Shown here: piece after piece, positions 8,051 to 16,353 of the stretch | Position numbering within the stretch: position 1 is the stretch's first letter | Layout: every line of letters begins with the position of its first letter | Origin: Acidimicrobiia bacterium | Lineage (GTDB): Bacteria > Actinomycetota > Acidimicrobiia > UBA2766 | Reading direction: 5' to 3' | DNA: 64,000 nucleotides | NCBI GenBank assembly: GCA_020850945.1 | Contig: JADZDR010000061.1 | Coordinates: 62,001 to 126,000 of the forward strand | Program-made: the position numbers and the translations under genes | The notes under the pieces: model-generated | Seen by the model: only the letters and a program-made list of their open reading frames with translations | Told to the model about the DNA's origin: nothing | Database searches by the model: none

Positions 8051-10273
8051 ATGGTGATCAGATGGACGATGTCTGCTCGAAGGGCGGTTGCGATCGCCTC
8101 GACAGTCCTGCTCGCCACGGGGCTCGTGGGGACCGCCGAAGCGGACCCGCCGGCTCCGACAGGCGGAACAGAGGTGATCACATCTCGTGGCCTGAGGCCC
8201 GCGATCTCCGCCGACGGACGGCACGTCGCCTACGCCGGGCTGGGTCACCCCGAGTCGACCGACTCGCAGGTCGAGATGGACATCGTCGTCGCCGACCGCC
8301 AGACCGGAACGACGGAGCGGATCGACCTCTCCCACGACGGGTCGAGGACAGTCGGGGTCTGGGGCAGCTCGAATCCCGAGATGACGCCCGACGCACGCTT
8401 CGTAGCCTTCGTCTCGGACAAGGTGAACCTCGTGACAGACGACACGAACGGCCTGCCCGACGTGTTCGTACACGACCGCCAGACCGGCACGACCGAACGC
8501 GTCAGTGTCGCAAGCGATGCCACCGAGGCAAACGGCTCCGACGTGATGTCGTTCTCCGAACCGGCGATATCCGCGGACGGACGCTTCGTTGCATTCACCT
8601 CCGATGCCACGAACCTGACCGCTGATGACGACATGGACGGACTGACCGACGTGTTCGTGCACGACCGTCAGACCGCCACGACAGACCGCATAGAGGGAGC
8701 GGGAGCCGGCCTCGACCCGGCGATCTCGGCCGACGGGAGGTACGTCGCCTTCGACTCCTGGGCCGACGACCTGGTCGGCGGTGACACCAACGAGGCGCCA
8801 GACGTCTTCGTACACGACCGCGAGACCGGGGAGACCGAACGCGTCAGCATCGCCGGCGACGGCGCCGAGGCGGACGGCATGTCGATCCACGCCGCCATCT
8901 CCGCAGACGGTCGACATCTTGCGTTCATCTCGTCCGCAACGAACCTCGTCACGGACGACACCAACGGCGTCTTGGACGCCTTCGTGCACGACCGCGAGAC
9001 CGGGGAGACCGAACGCGTCAGCATCGCCGGTGACGGCACACAGGCGGATGCCGGCTTCGACCTGGAGGGAATCGCGATCACCCCGGACGGACGCAGCGTC
9101 GCCTTCTCGTCGGATGCCACGAACCTCGTCGCCGACGACACCAACGAGGAGCCAGACGTATTCGTGCACGACCGCGAGACCGGGGAGACCGAACGCGTCA
9201 GCATCGCCGATGACGGTTCGCAGGCAAATGGGTGGCACCCGGCGGTCTCAGCGGACGCGCAGCAGGTTGCATTCGAGACATGGGCGGGTGTCGACGGATG
9301 TGACCCAGAAGGCGCCGCCCCCGTGGCGGTACGTGACCGTGAATCCGCAGGCGCCTCTCCGGGGACGAAGGCCTGTGACGACATGTACGGGCCGGTCACA
9401 CCGGACAGTCCCTACGAGATGGCTGCCCCCGGAGTCCTTGCGAACGACGTATCCGACGGTGACGGGACGCTCTCCGTCCTCACCGCCTCGGCTCCGCAGT
9501 TCGGTTCCGTCGACGTCGACGGCGATGGGCGCTTCGTCTACACGCCAGATGCCGGCTTCACGGGCTTCGACTCGTTCACGTACGAGATCTCGGACGGCGA
9601 AGGCCACACGGACACCGCTTCGGCCGTCGTCGCCGTCTTCCCCGATCCGAACGCAGCCGACGACGCGTTCACGACTCCCGCAGGCAACCCGGGGACGATC
9701 GACGTGCTGAGGAACGACTCCCCGAATGCGTTCGATCTCACGATCGTGGAAGTCACCGACCCGGCCTTCGGCACGGCTGAGAACCAGGGCTCGGAGGTCT
9801 TCTACTGGCCGGATCCGGAGTTCGCCGGGACCGACACCTTCGTGTACACGGTCATGGACTCCACCGGCAACACCGACACCGCCGAAGTGACCGTGACGGT
9901 CAAGCCGGCCGAAGAGCCCGACACGGTGCAGGTCAGCGTGAGTGGACGCACCGACCTCGCAGTCGCGGGACCCATAACGAGCGGTGACCTCACGATCGGA
10001 CGTGACACCCTCGGCGTCACGGCAGTGTCGGGAACCGCCACCCTGGCCGGGGGTACCGTGGCGATGGATGTGCGCCGGCTCTGGATCCTGCCGCTCTACC
10101 TGGGCTCCGTGACCGTCAGGGCACCCGGGGCCACGGTCAAGGCTCCCGTCTTCTTCGCCACGCTCCGCACGGCCGGCCCGGCCTCGGTATCGAGCTCGTC
10201 GGCATGGCTCGACATAAGTAGCTGGCCGTGGATGGTCAACCGGATCGCCTGGACCGTGACGGACAGGAGCTGA
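8051..10273 (+). CDS. Secreted TolB-like beta-propeller protein with Ig/cadherin-like repeats
   Basis: 740 residues with a Sec signal peptide ending near GTAEA; SD GGAGGGG precedes the ATG. Residues ~45-420 hold about seven PD40/WD40-like blades of the form AISADGR-VAF-S-ATNLV-DDTN, each followed by VFVHDRETGETERVS. Residues ~440-620 hold two tandem cadherin-like/VCBS-type domains (VLANDVSDGDG, FVYTPDAGFTGFDSFTYEIS, then a second copy ending in DTAEVTVTV). The tail of ~115 residues is unassigned. No catalytic site is seen. It probably acts outside the cell in binding or surface display. Three blades are nearly identical at DNA level (see repeat entry), so some duplication was recent. The gene lies 58 bp after the SGNH hydrolase and may be cotranscribed. 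Confidence 0.85.
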   Translation: MVIRWTMSARRAVAIASTVLLATGLVGTAEADPPAPTGGTEVITSRGLRPAISADGRHVAYAGLGHPESTDSQVEMDIVVADRQTGTTERIDLSHDGSRTVGVWGSSNPEMTPDARFVAFVSDKVNLVTDDTNGLPDVFVHDRQTGTTERVSVASDATEANGSDVMSFSEPAISADGRFVAFTSDATNLTADDDMDGLTDVFVHDRQTATTDRIEGAGAGLDPAISADGRYVAFDSWADDLVGGDTNEAPDVFVHDRETGETERVSIAGDGAEADGMSIHAAISADGRHLAFISSATNLVTDDTNGVLDAFVHDRETGETERVSIAGDGTQADAGFDLEGIAITPDGRSVAFSSDATNLVADDTNEEPDVFVHDRETGETERVSIADDGSQANGWHPAVSADAQQVAFETWAGVDGCDPEGAAPVAVRDRESAGASPGTKACDDMYGPVTPDSPYEMAAPGVLANDVSDGDGTLSVLTASAPQFGSVDVDGDGRFVYTPDAGFTGFDSFTYEISDGEGHTDTASAVVAVFPDPNAADDAFTTPAGNPGTIDVLRNDSPNAFDLTIVEVTDPAFGTAENQGSEVFYWPDPEFAGTDTFVYTVMDSTGNTDTAEVTVTVKPAEEPDTVQVSVSGRTDLAVAGPITSGDLTIGRDTLGVTAVSGTATLAGGTVAMDVRRLWILPLYLGSVTVRAPGATVKAPVFFATLRTAGPASVSSSSAWLDISSWPWMVNRIAWTVTDRS
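8813..9209 (+). repeat. Three perfect 43-bp repeats inside the beta-propeller gene
   Basis: The identical 43-bp segments are 8813-8855, 8987-9029 and 9167-9209, encoding HDRETGETERVSIA with no synonymous change. Spacing is 174 then 180 bp, so the unit is one propeller blade. Earlier blades (near 8285 and 8465) encode the same motif with different codons, so only the last three were recently duplicated or homogenised. Confidence 0.9.
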
Positions 10274-10383
10274 GTGACTCTTCGGTCGGGTGACGCCGGC
10301 TCGTCCCCTGCCCGGGACGGGACCGGCGACTTCGCGGCACCACCAGGCCGGGCCAGGCGATGGCCCGATCCGACCAGCCCGAT

Positions 10384-10439
10384 CTCGACTCTTCGAGCAG
10401 TTCGGGGAGTTCAGGACCCGGAGGGACTTTCGGCCCTCC
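10384..10439 (+). terminator. Candidate hairpins after the beta-propeller gene
   Basis: Two short stem-loops follow the beta-propeller gene: CTCGA-CTCT-TCGAG (10384-10397), and GGAGGG-8 nt-CCCTCC (10420-10439). There is no U-run, so termination is only a guess. Confidence 0.3.
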
Positions 10440-10466
10440 AGCTCCCGGGCTGACCCGTGGGATAGT

Positions 10467-10484
10467 GAATAACGAACGTTATCC
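10467..10484. promoter_or_regulatory. Palindrome GAATAACGAACGTTATCC upstream of the diiron operon
   Basis: The arms ATAACG (10469-10474) and CGTTAT (10477-10482) flank AA, and one further pair on each side also nearly matches. It lies 33-49 bp before the ATG at 10516 in an otherwise GC-rich gap. Its size and spacing are typical of a TetR/MarR-type operator. No regulator gene is adjacent. Confidence 0.45.
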
Positions 10485-10515
10485 ATCGTCCGGCCCGGAG
10501 AGAGCGGGGGATCGC

Positions 10516-11643
10516 ATGACCGAACTGACGATCGACTTCGACTACATCGACCGCGTGGGGGAGGGGAAGCTCGACCTCGAGTGGCTGCACTCCTGGAACC
10601 ACGAGGTGGGCGAGAAGGTCACGCCCTCCCGCGTCGGGCTCACGATGAAGGACATCGCCGTCGGCCGGTACGGGGACATCCCCGACACGGCTCCGATGCG
10701 CACGATGGCCCCCCGGGGCGGCGAACGCGAGGACGTGATGCCCGACATGGGCTACCTCCTCAACACGAAGGCGGACGTGTGGGCAGAGAACGTCATGGAC
10801 CTCTACGAGGAGGCCGTGAGCCGGCAGTGGTCTGCGACTCGTGACATCGACTGGAGCTCCATCCCCGACCTCCCGCCCGATCTCGAGCACGCCCTCTGTC
10901 AGGTCTGCACCCTCCTCTCCGAGGTCGAGATGATCGCGTCGGACTTCCCGGCGAAGTGGATGTGGCAGATCAACCACGACTTCGTCGAGGTGAAGATGTT
11001 CCGCGCCACCCAGATCATGGACGAGTCCCGGCACACGGAGGTCTTCCGCAAGCGGGCCCTCGCCAAGGGAGGCGGGCTCGGCCGCTCCAAGGCCGTGACC
11101 GAGGAGTTCCTGCGCCTCATCCTCGACGCCGAGACGTACTCGGAGGGATCGGCCCTCATGCACCTGCTGGGCGAGGGCATGGTGCTCTCCCTCTTCCGGG
11201 CGGGGGAGCTCCTCTCGCCGAGCCCCGTCGAGAAGAAGATCTTCCGGCTCTGCATGCAGGACGAGGCCCGCCACGTCGCCTACGGCACGATGCACCTGCG
11301 CTACGCACTCGCTCAGGATCCCGACAAGGCGGAGGAGTACCACGAGTACCTCGACAAGGGGGAGCGGATCCTCGCCGCGCTCTTCACGATCCCCGAGGCC
11401 GTCGAGCCTCTCATGATCCTCGCCGCAGGCGGTGAGGAGGAGGCCGCAGCCCTGGGTGCGATGGCAGCGGGCATGCTCCAGACACGCGTGATCGAGGAGT
11501 ACCTCGCCCGCTGTGACAGGGCGGGCATCGACCGCCGCTCCCGCATCCAGATCCCGGGTGTGATCGGTGGCTACGACCCGGTGGAACAGGGCGTGACGAG
11601 CGACGCCGCCCTCGCCGGCTCGGCCGGAACAGGGGGTGCCTGA
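10516..11643 (+). CDS. Ferritin-like diiron protein (R2/AurF-like oxygenase candidate)
   Basis: 375 residues. The likely metal ligands are spaced as in four-helix diiron carboxylate proteins: Glu136 (LLSEVEMIASDF), Glu170/His173 (IMDESRHTEVF), Glu220 (LLGEGMVL) and Glu250/His253 (QDEARHVAYG). This two-fold E...ExxH pattern fits R2-like oxygenases or oxidases such as AurF rather than storage ferritin. The ATG at 10516 is chosen over an upstream in-frame ATG at 10360, because the added 52 residues are low-complexity and would cross the palindrome at 10467. The stop overlaps the next ATG (TGATG), so translation is coupled to the SCP2-like gene; a ferredoxin follows. The context suggests an oxygen-using reaction on a lipid or steroid with a dedicated electron donor. 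The substrate is unknown. Confidence 0.8.
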   Translation: MTELTIDFDYIDRVGEGKLDLEWLHSWNHEVGEKVTPSRVGLTMKDIAVGRYGDIPDTAPMRTMAPRGGEREDVMPDMGYLLNTKADVWAENVMDLYEEAVSRQWSATRDIDWSSIPDLPPDLEHALCQVCTLLSEVEMIASDFPAKWMWQINHDFVEVKMFRATQIMDESRHTEVFRKRALAKGGGLGRSKAVTEEFLRLILDAETYSEGSALMHLLGEGMVLSLFRAGELLSPSPVEKKIFRLCMQDEARHVAYGTMHLRYALAQDPDKAEEYHEYLDKGERILAALFTIPEAVEPLMILAAGGEEEAAALGAMAAGMLQTRVIEEYLARCDRAGIDRRSRIQIPGVIGGYDPVEQGVTSDAALAGSAGTGGA

Positions 11644-12089
11644 TGGCGGAGTTCCCCTCGGGCGAGTGGTTCGACCTCCTCGCCGCCAAGGCAAACGAGC
11701 ATGCAGACGAGTTGGAGGCCTTCGGCTTCTCCAACATCCGCCTCGCATGTCGCGTGAACGGACTGCCCGACGGTGACCGCACCTTCGGGATCGGCATCGA
11801 CGGCTACGACGTGTTCAGCGGTGGCGAGATCGACCCCGCCACCTGGAACGCCGACTGCACGCTGGAAGGCCCCACCGTCGCCTGGTGCGAGATGGTGTCG
11901 AACATCGGTGCGAACGGCGGTGCCGACCTCCAGCACACGCTGAACGCGCTCAGCCTCGCCGAGCTCCCGATGCGTGTCGTCGCCGACGACCCGATGGGAC
12001 GGGACCTCTTCTTCCGTTTCAACCAGACCCTGCAGGAGATCTTCGACCTCGCGGCAGAGATCCCGACGGAGATCGTCGCCACCGCGTAG
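11643..12089 (+). CDS. SCP2-like (sterol carrier fold) protein
   Basis: 148 residues with no signal peptide or membrane segment. The pattern resembles SCP2-type hydrophobic-ligand proteins: an N-terminal helix, a beta-rich middle ([28 protein letters not shown]), then helices with [19 protein letters not shown] and a C-terminal amphipathic helix. The ATG overlaps the diiron gene's stop by one base. A role in presenting or holding a hydrophobic substrate for the diiron protein is inferred from this coupling. The assignment is by pattern only; it could instead be an uncharacterised small actinobacterial family. Confidence 0.6.
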   Translation: MAEFPSGEWFDLLAAKANEHADELEAFGFSNIRLACRVNGLPDGDRTFGIGIDGYDVFSGGEIDPATWNADCTLEGPTVAWCEMVSNIGANGGADLQHTLNALSLAELPMRVVADDPMGRDLFFRFNQTLQEIFDLAAEIPTEIVATA

Positions 12090-12109
12090 AAGTAGGCTCG
12101 GGAGCAGGT

Positions 12110-12514
12110 ATGAGCGTTCAGATCCTGCCCGACTGCCTCGGTTGCGGGGCATGTGAGTTCGCATGTGACCGCGGCGCGATCACGCAGGGGACGGACTTCC
12201 GCGTCGCGTACGTCGTCGATCCCCTCCTCTGCAACGACTGCGGGGACTGCCTCCCTGTCTGTCCCGTGGACGTGATCGTCGAGAACACGGAATGGGCTGT
12301 CTGCTACGCGCGGGGCTGTCCCCTCAGCAGCTCGAGGTACGAGGGCTGGGAATGCACGCGGGGTGAGCAGTACTGCCCGCGCTGCAGCACGATGCTGTGG
12401 CGGGAACCGGGCGGCACCGAGTGGCGCTGCCCGCGCTGCGACGACGCCCGCAAGGTCGCCTGCCCCAAGATCCGCAAGGCTCTGACCCTCGGCCTGCCCC
12501 TCGTCCCGGACTGA
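12110..12514 (+). CDS. 2[4Fe-4S] ferredoxin with C-terminal zinc-ribbon-like domain
   Basis: 134 residues from the ATG at 12110 (SD GGAG 6 nt before). Two ferredoxin motifs are visible: C9-x2-C12-x2-C15-x3-C19, and C41-x2-C44-x2-C47-x3-C51 followed by Pro. After a linker containing Cys65, Cys70 and Cys82 come two CPRC knuckles (C89/C92 and C107/C110), as in a zinc ribbon or rubredoxin-like site. The extra metal site makes it longer than a plain bacterial ferredoxin. Third gene of the diiron/SCP2 operon (20-nt gap) and its likely electron donor. A strong hairpin follows at 12529-12579. An upstream in-frame extension is rejected because it overlaps the SCP2 gene. Confidence 0.85.
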   Translation: MSVQILPDCLGCGACEFACDRGAITQGTDFRVAYVVDPLLCNDCGDCLPVCPVDVIVENTEWAVCYARGCPLSSSRYEGWECTRGEQYCPRCSTMLWREPGGTEWRCPRCDDARKVACPKIRKALTLGLPLVPD

Positions 12515-12528
12515 CCTCAGTCTCCCCA

Positions 12529-12579
12529 CCACGTGGGCGTACCCAGCCACATCCAGTGTGGTTGAGTACGCCCACGTGG
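12529..12579. repeat. 23-bp-stem palindromic element (dispersed family, copy A)
   Basis: A long inverted repeat with arms 12529-12551 and 12557-12579 around a 5-nt loop. The outer 14 bp (CCACGTGGGCGTAC and its complement) are perfect; the two inner mismatches become G-U pairs in RNA. It sits just after the ferredoxin gene and could terminate or protect the transcript. The right arm is identical over 23 bp, in inverse orientation, to an element at 51574-51596, so this is a mobile or repeated unit rather than a private terminator. Confidence 0.8.
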
Positions 12580-12624
12580 CAACCCTCGGGGACTCGGCCG
12601 CGAGCCCCTAGCCTGTTCCCGTCC

Positions 12625-13257
12625 ATGACGTTCCGCAAGAAGACCTACAGCCTCCGCCGGTTCGCCGGCGACGTCACCGGCCTCTTCGGCCGCCTCGGTG
12701 AGCTGCGCCGCATCCAGTCCGGCGCGGCGATCGACCCCGCATTCCGCGAGGAGATCATGGTCGCCGTCGCACGTGCGAACGAGTGCCGCTACTGCATCTT
12801 CGCGCACGAGACGGCGGCACGCGAGGAAGGCGTCGCACAGGCAACCCTCGACGCGCTCGCCCGCGGAGAGCTGACGGCAACCGACCTCGAGCCACGCGTC
12901 ACCGTGGCCCTGGAATATGCAAGTGCGCTCGCCGCGTGCGACTTCGGGCCGGTCGACCCCGTCCTCGAGGGAGAAGTCGTCGCCCTGCACGGAGAGGACG
13001 GGCGCCGCACGATCGAGACCGTGGCACGCCTCATGACCGTGATGAACCTCACAGGCAACACCGTCGACGCCCTGTTCTCGCGCCTCGGGGGCGATCCCGC
13101 ACCCGACAGCCGGATCTGCGACGAGCTCGTCCTCACCTACGTGTGGGCCTGGGGAGCAGCCCTCACGTCGTTGAACCTGATGCGAGCCCGCGACGAATCC
13201 CCCACGCGGCTGTTCGAGTCCTTCCGGGAGTTCGCGGCCGAGACCGAGGGGGCGTGA
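12625..13257 (+). CDS. AhpD/carboxymuconolactone decarboxylase-family protein
   Basis: 210 residues from the ATG at 12625. The AhpD-like redox motif is clear: ANECRYCIFAHETAAREEGV holds the Cys-x2-Cys pair and the following His. All-helical family; members are alkylhydroperoxidase-like or decarboxylases. An antioxidant role in thiol-dependent peroxide reduction is plausible beside oxygenase genes, but the partner is unknown. There is no strong SD. The 5' part lies just after the palindromic element, so expression is probably separate from the diiron operon. Confidence 0.8.
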   Translation: MTFRKKTYSLRRFAGDVTGLFGRLGELRRIQSGAAIDPAFREEIMVAVARANECRYCIFAHETAAREEGVAQATLDALARGELTATDLEPRVTVALEYASALAACDFGPVDPVLEGEVVALHGEDGRRTIETVARLMTVMNLTGNTVDALFSRLGGDPAPDSRICDELVLTYVWAWGAALTSLNLMRARDESPTRLFESFREFAAETEGA

Positions 13258-13262
13258 CCCGC

Positions 13263-13380
13263 ATGCCGAAGCGCCTCGTCGCTGTCATCGCCCTCCTGTG
13301 CGACGTCGCCGCGTGCGGGTCCGGCACCCGAGAACGGAGAGGAATCCGAGACCCTCACGTTCCACGTCGAAGTCGACTGA
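13263..13380 (+). pseudogene. Possible frameshifted lipoprotein remnant
   Basis: The ATG at 13263 opens with MPKRLVAVIALL and a lipobox-like VAAC, a convincing lipoprotein leader. Its own frame then continues as Arg-rich nonsense. The other frame, from 13321, reads PENGEESETLTFHVEVD and stops at 13378. Joined by one frameshift they would give a ~38-residue secreted fragment. It could be a gene remnant, a sequencing error or chance. It starts 3 nt after the AhpD-like stop. Confidence 0.3.
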
Positions 13381-13459
13381 GCCGCGCGGCAGGTCGCGCC
13401 CACCCCCGGACCGAATCTTTCATCATCGGACTTGGTGGACTTCCGACAGGGAGGCTGAG

Positions 13460-15022
13460 GTGGGAATCTCGAGACGCAAACTCCTCCGCGCCGGCGCGGC
13501 GCTCGGAACGGTCGCAGCCGGCGCGGCTGTGTTCGACTGGTCGCAGGGCCCCGCAGCCCTCGGCGTGCGGGAAGTCCCCCAGCCCCGCCTGATCGACCCG
13601 GCCGACTGCCCGATCGACCACATCGTCGTCCTCATGATGGAGAACCGCTCCTACGACCATGTGCTCGGGCGGCTGCCCGGCACCCACGGCCTCACCCGCG
13701 ACATGTCCTGTGGCGACGACGACGGCATCCCGATCCACGTGCACCGCGTGAAGGACATGACGTGCACCGTCGGGGACCTCCCGCACGGCTTCGAGGACGG
13801 CATGCTCTGTTACAACGAGGGACGCAACGACGGGTTCGTACGCTCGAACGGCACTCAGTCAATGGGATACATGTCGCCCCTCGAAGTCCCCTGGATGTAC
13901 TCGCTGGCCCTCGAGTACACGGTATTCGACCACTGGCACTGCTCACTCCTCGCCGGCACGTGGCCGAACCGCCGCTACCTCTGCGCGGGCACGACCGGCG
14001 GGAGCCGCACGGACGACTTCGCGCCGGGCAAGTTCGGCTACTGGGAGCGGACCGTCTTCCATCAGCTCGCCGCCGCCGGGATCAGCTGGGGCGTCTACTA
14101 CACGGACGTGCCCTTCCCCGCCCTGTACCCGGATCTCCTCCTGCGCCATGCGCGCAACTTCAAGCCGGTGCGCGAGCTGTACCGGGACCTCGCGGCGGGA
14201 CGCCTCCCCCAGGTCGTGATGATCGAGCCCGGCTACCTCGTCGGCACGGACGACCATCCACCCCGCAACACGCAGCCGGCCCAGAGGTTCATGCACGACG
14301 TCGTGGAGGCGGTCCGCCTCTCGCCCCTCTGGCCCCGCACCGCCCTCGTGATCACCTACGACGAATGGGGCGGCTTCTTCGACCACGTGCCGCCACCCGA
14401 ACTGGCCGACGACCATCCGGATCTGGGCCGGCCGGTCGGCTTTCGCGTGCCCGCCCTCATGGTGAGCCCGTGGGCGCACCGTGGCGCCGTGTCCCACCGG
14501 GTCAAGGACCACACGTCATGGCTCAAGTTCGTGCAGTGGCGCTTCGGCCTTCCCGCCCTCACGACCCGCAACGAGACTGCGGACAACCTGCTCGAGGCGC
14601 TCGACTTCTCCTCTCCCATGCGCACCGATCTCGCACCGCTGCCGACTCCGCGCGTCGACAAGAGCCTGAGCGCCCTGTGCGAGCTCGCCCAGTACCTCCG
14701 TCCCGAGGACGACTACGAGTTCGACCTCCCCGGCGGTGAGGGGCCTGAGTCGGAGGCCGCCTGGAATCTGGGGAGCGTGCGGGGGGAGGTCTTCGAGATC
14801 GCCCACGCGATGGGGCGCGCGCCGGGTGCGCCGGACATGGCCGTGATCGAAGCCGCCGCCAGGAACGAGCAGGTGAGTGGACCCCAGTTCCTCGCGAAGT
14901 CGGTGTCGGCCGGCGTGATCCCCGCCGAACTCGACCTGCGCGGGGCGGAGAACGGCGCAACCCCCAGCCCCTACCTCGCCGAGGGAGACGTCCCCGCCTC
15001 ACCGGCGTGGCTCGACGCGTGA
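13460..15022 (+). CDS. Tat-exported phosphoesterase (phospholipase C / acid phosphatase family)
   Basis: 520 residues. The GTG at 13460, with SD GGGAGG 6 nt before, gives [12 protein letters not shown], a twin-arginine signal followed by a hydrophobic run. The mature part starts with [19 protein letters not shown], the metal-binding N-terminal signature of the PF04185 phosphoesterases. Later come [18 protein letters not shown] and [10 protein letters not shown], which supply further metal ligands. The family includes mycobacterial phospholipases C and AcpA-type phosphatases, acting outside the membrane on phospholipids or phosphate esters. The ORF runs further upstream, but that region is Arg/Pro-rich and unlike a signal. 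The substrate cannot be told from sequence. Confidence 0.9.
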   Translation: MGISRRKLLRAGAALGTVAAGAAVFDWSQGPAALGVREVPQPRLIDPADCPIDHIVVLMMENRSYDHVLGRLPGTHGLTRDMSCGDDDGIPIHVHRVKDMTCTVGDLPHGFEDGMLCYNEGRNDGFVRSNGTQSMGYMSPLEVPWMYSLALEYTVFDHWHCSLLAGTWPNRRYLCAGTTGGSRTDDFAPGKFGYWERTVFHQLAAAGISWGVYYTDVPFPALYPDLLLRHARNFKPVRELYRDLAAGRLPQVVMIEPGYLVGTDDHPPRNTQPAQRFMHDVVEAVRLSPLWPRTALVITYDEWGGFFDHVPPPELADDHPDLGRPVGFRVPALMVSPWAHRGAVSHRVKDHTSWLKFVQWRFGLPALTTRNETADNLLEALDFSSPMRTDLAPLPTPRVDKSLSALCELAQYLRPEDDYEFDLPGGEGPESEAAWNLGSVRGEVFEIAHAMGRAPGAPDMAVIEAAARNEQVSGPQFLAKSVSAGVIPAELDLRGAENGATPSPYLAEGDVPASPAWLDA

Positions 15023-15077
15023 CGACACCGGGCCGGTGTCACCGTATGCTGGTCGCGTCTCGAGGGGAGGCAGGGGG

Positions 15078-16349
15078 ATGAGCGAACAGACACCGGCCAC
15101 GACTGCGGACCCGTCCGCTACGCCCGCCATGTTCAATCCGTTCGAACCGGGGTTCTTCGACGATCCGTATCGCCAGTACGCGCGCCTGCGGGAGCAGACG
15201 CCGGTCCTCCAGACGCCCTTCGACATGTGGATGCTGTTCCGCTGGGAGGACTGCAACGCCCTCCTCCGCGATGCCTCCCTGTCCGTCGAGGTCGACAAGG
15301 CCCGCGCTCTCAACCCCGGCATGCGCTCGCTGCGTGCCAACCAGTTCGAGACGCTCTTCCCCGGCATCGAGAACCGCTTCGACCGTTCGATCCTCAACAT
15401 CGACCCCCCGGATCACACCCGCCTCCGCCGCCTCGTGTCGTCGGTGTTCACACCCCGGAGGATCGAGTCACTCCGACCGACGGTGCGGGGCCTCGTCGAC
15501 TCCGCCCTCGACGCCGCGGCCGAGCGGGGCGAGATGGACGTCATCTCGGATCTCGCATTCCCCCTGCCCTTCGCCGTCATCTCGGAGATGCTCGGCATGC
15601 CCGACTCCGACCGCGACCAGTTGCGCGAATGGTCCCACCATGCCGTGAAGCTGCTCGACCCCATCCTCTCCGACGCCGACGTGCGGGCGGGGGTCGAATC
15701 CGCCATGGCCATGTACGTGCACTGCGCCGGTGTGATCGAGTGGAAGCGCCGCAACCTCGCCGACGACCTCCTCTCCGCCCTCATCACGGCGGAAGACGAA
15801 GGCGACCGGCTCAGCGCCGACGAGCTCATGGATCAGGTCGTGCTCCTCTTCATCGCCGGGCACGAGACGACGGTCAACCTCATCGGGAACGGCACCTTGC
15901 GCCTCCTCCAGGACCGGGCCGCATGCGAGAGGCTCCGGGCCGATCCCGAGCTCGACCGCAACGCCGTCGAGGAACTGCTCCGCTTCGACTCCCCCGTCCA
16001 GTTCTCGAGACGCATCACCCTCGTGGACCACCCGATCGACGGCCACACGATCGCCCCCGGCGCATTCGTGATGACATGCCTCGGGTCGGCGAACCGCGAC
16101 CCGGCTGTGTTCGGGGAGGATGCCGACGTCCTCGACCTCACGCGGTCGACGGCCGGCCATCACCTGTCCTTCGGCAGTGGCATCCACCACTGCCTCGGCG
16201 CCGCCCTCGCCCGCCTCGAGGGCCAGGAGGCGATCCCGCGCCTCCTACGCCGCTTCCCCGACCTCGAGCTCGCCTCGGACGCGCCCGACTGGAACGGGCG
16301 TATCGTGCTGCGCGGCCTCGAATCTCTGCCCGTCGTGACGGGTGCCTGA
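15078..16349 (+). CDS. Cytochrome P450
   Basis: 423 residues, a soluble bacterial class. The I-helix oxygen-activation motif is AGHETTVN, the ExxR motif is in EELLRFDSP, and the heme ligand loop is [17 protein letters not shown] with the axial Cys. The ATG at 15078 has a purine-rich SD (GGGG) just before it; an upstream ATG at 15036 adds an unlikely leader. It hydroxylates a small hydrophobic substrate using ferredoxin-delivered electrons. The ferredoxin 2.5 kb upstream could serve it, though it is not in the same operon. Converges with corA, with 4 bp between stops. Confidence 0.95.
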   Translation: MSEQTPATTADPSATPAMFNPFEPGFFDDPYRQYARLREQTPVLQTPFDMWMLFRWEDCNALLRDASLSVEVDKARALNPGMRSLRANQFETLFPGIENRFDRSILNIDPPDHTRLRRLVSSVFTPRRIESLRPTVRGLVDSALDAAAERGEMDVISDLAFPLPFAVISEMLGMPDSDRDQLREWSHHAVKLLDPILSDADVRAGVESAMAMYVHCAGVIEWKRRNLADDLLSALITAEDEGDRLSADELMDQVVLLFIAGHETTVNLIGNGTLRLLQDRAACERLRADPELDRNAVEELLRFDSPVQFSRRITLVDHPIDGHTIAPGAFVMTCLGSANRDPAVFGEDADVLDLTRSTAGHHLSFGSGIHHCLGAALARLEGQEAIPRLLRRFPDLELASDAPDWNGRIVLRGLESLPVVTGA

Positions 16350-16353
16350 ACGG

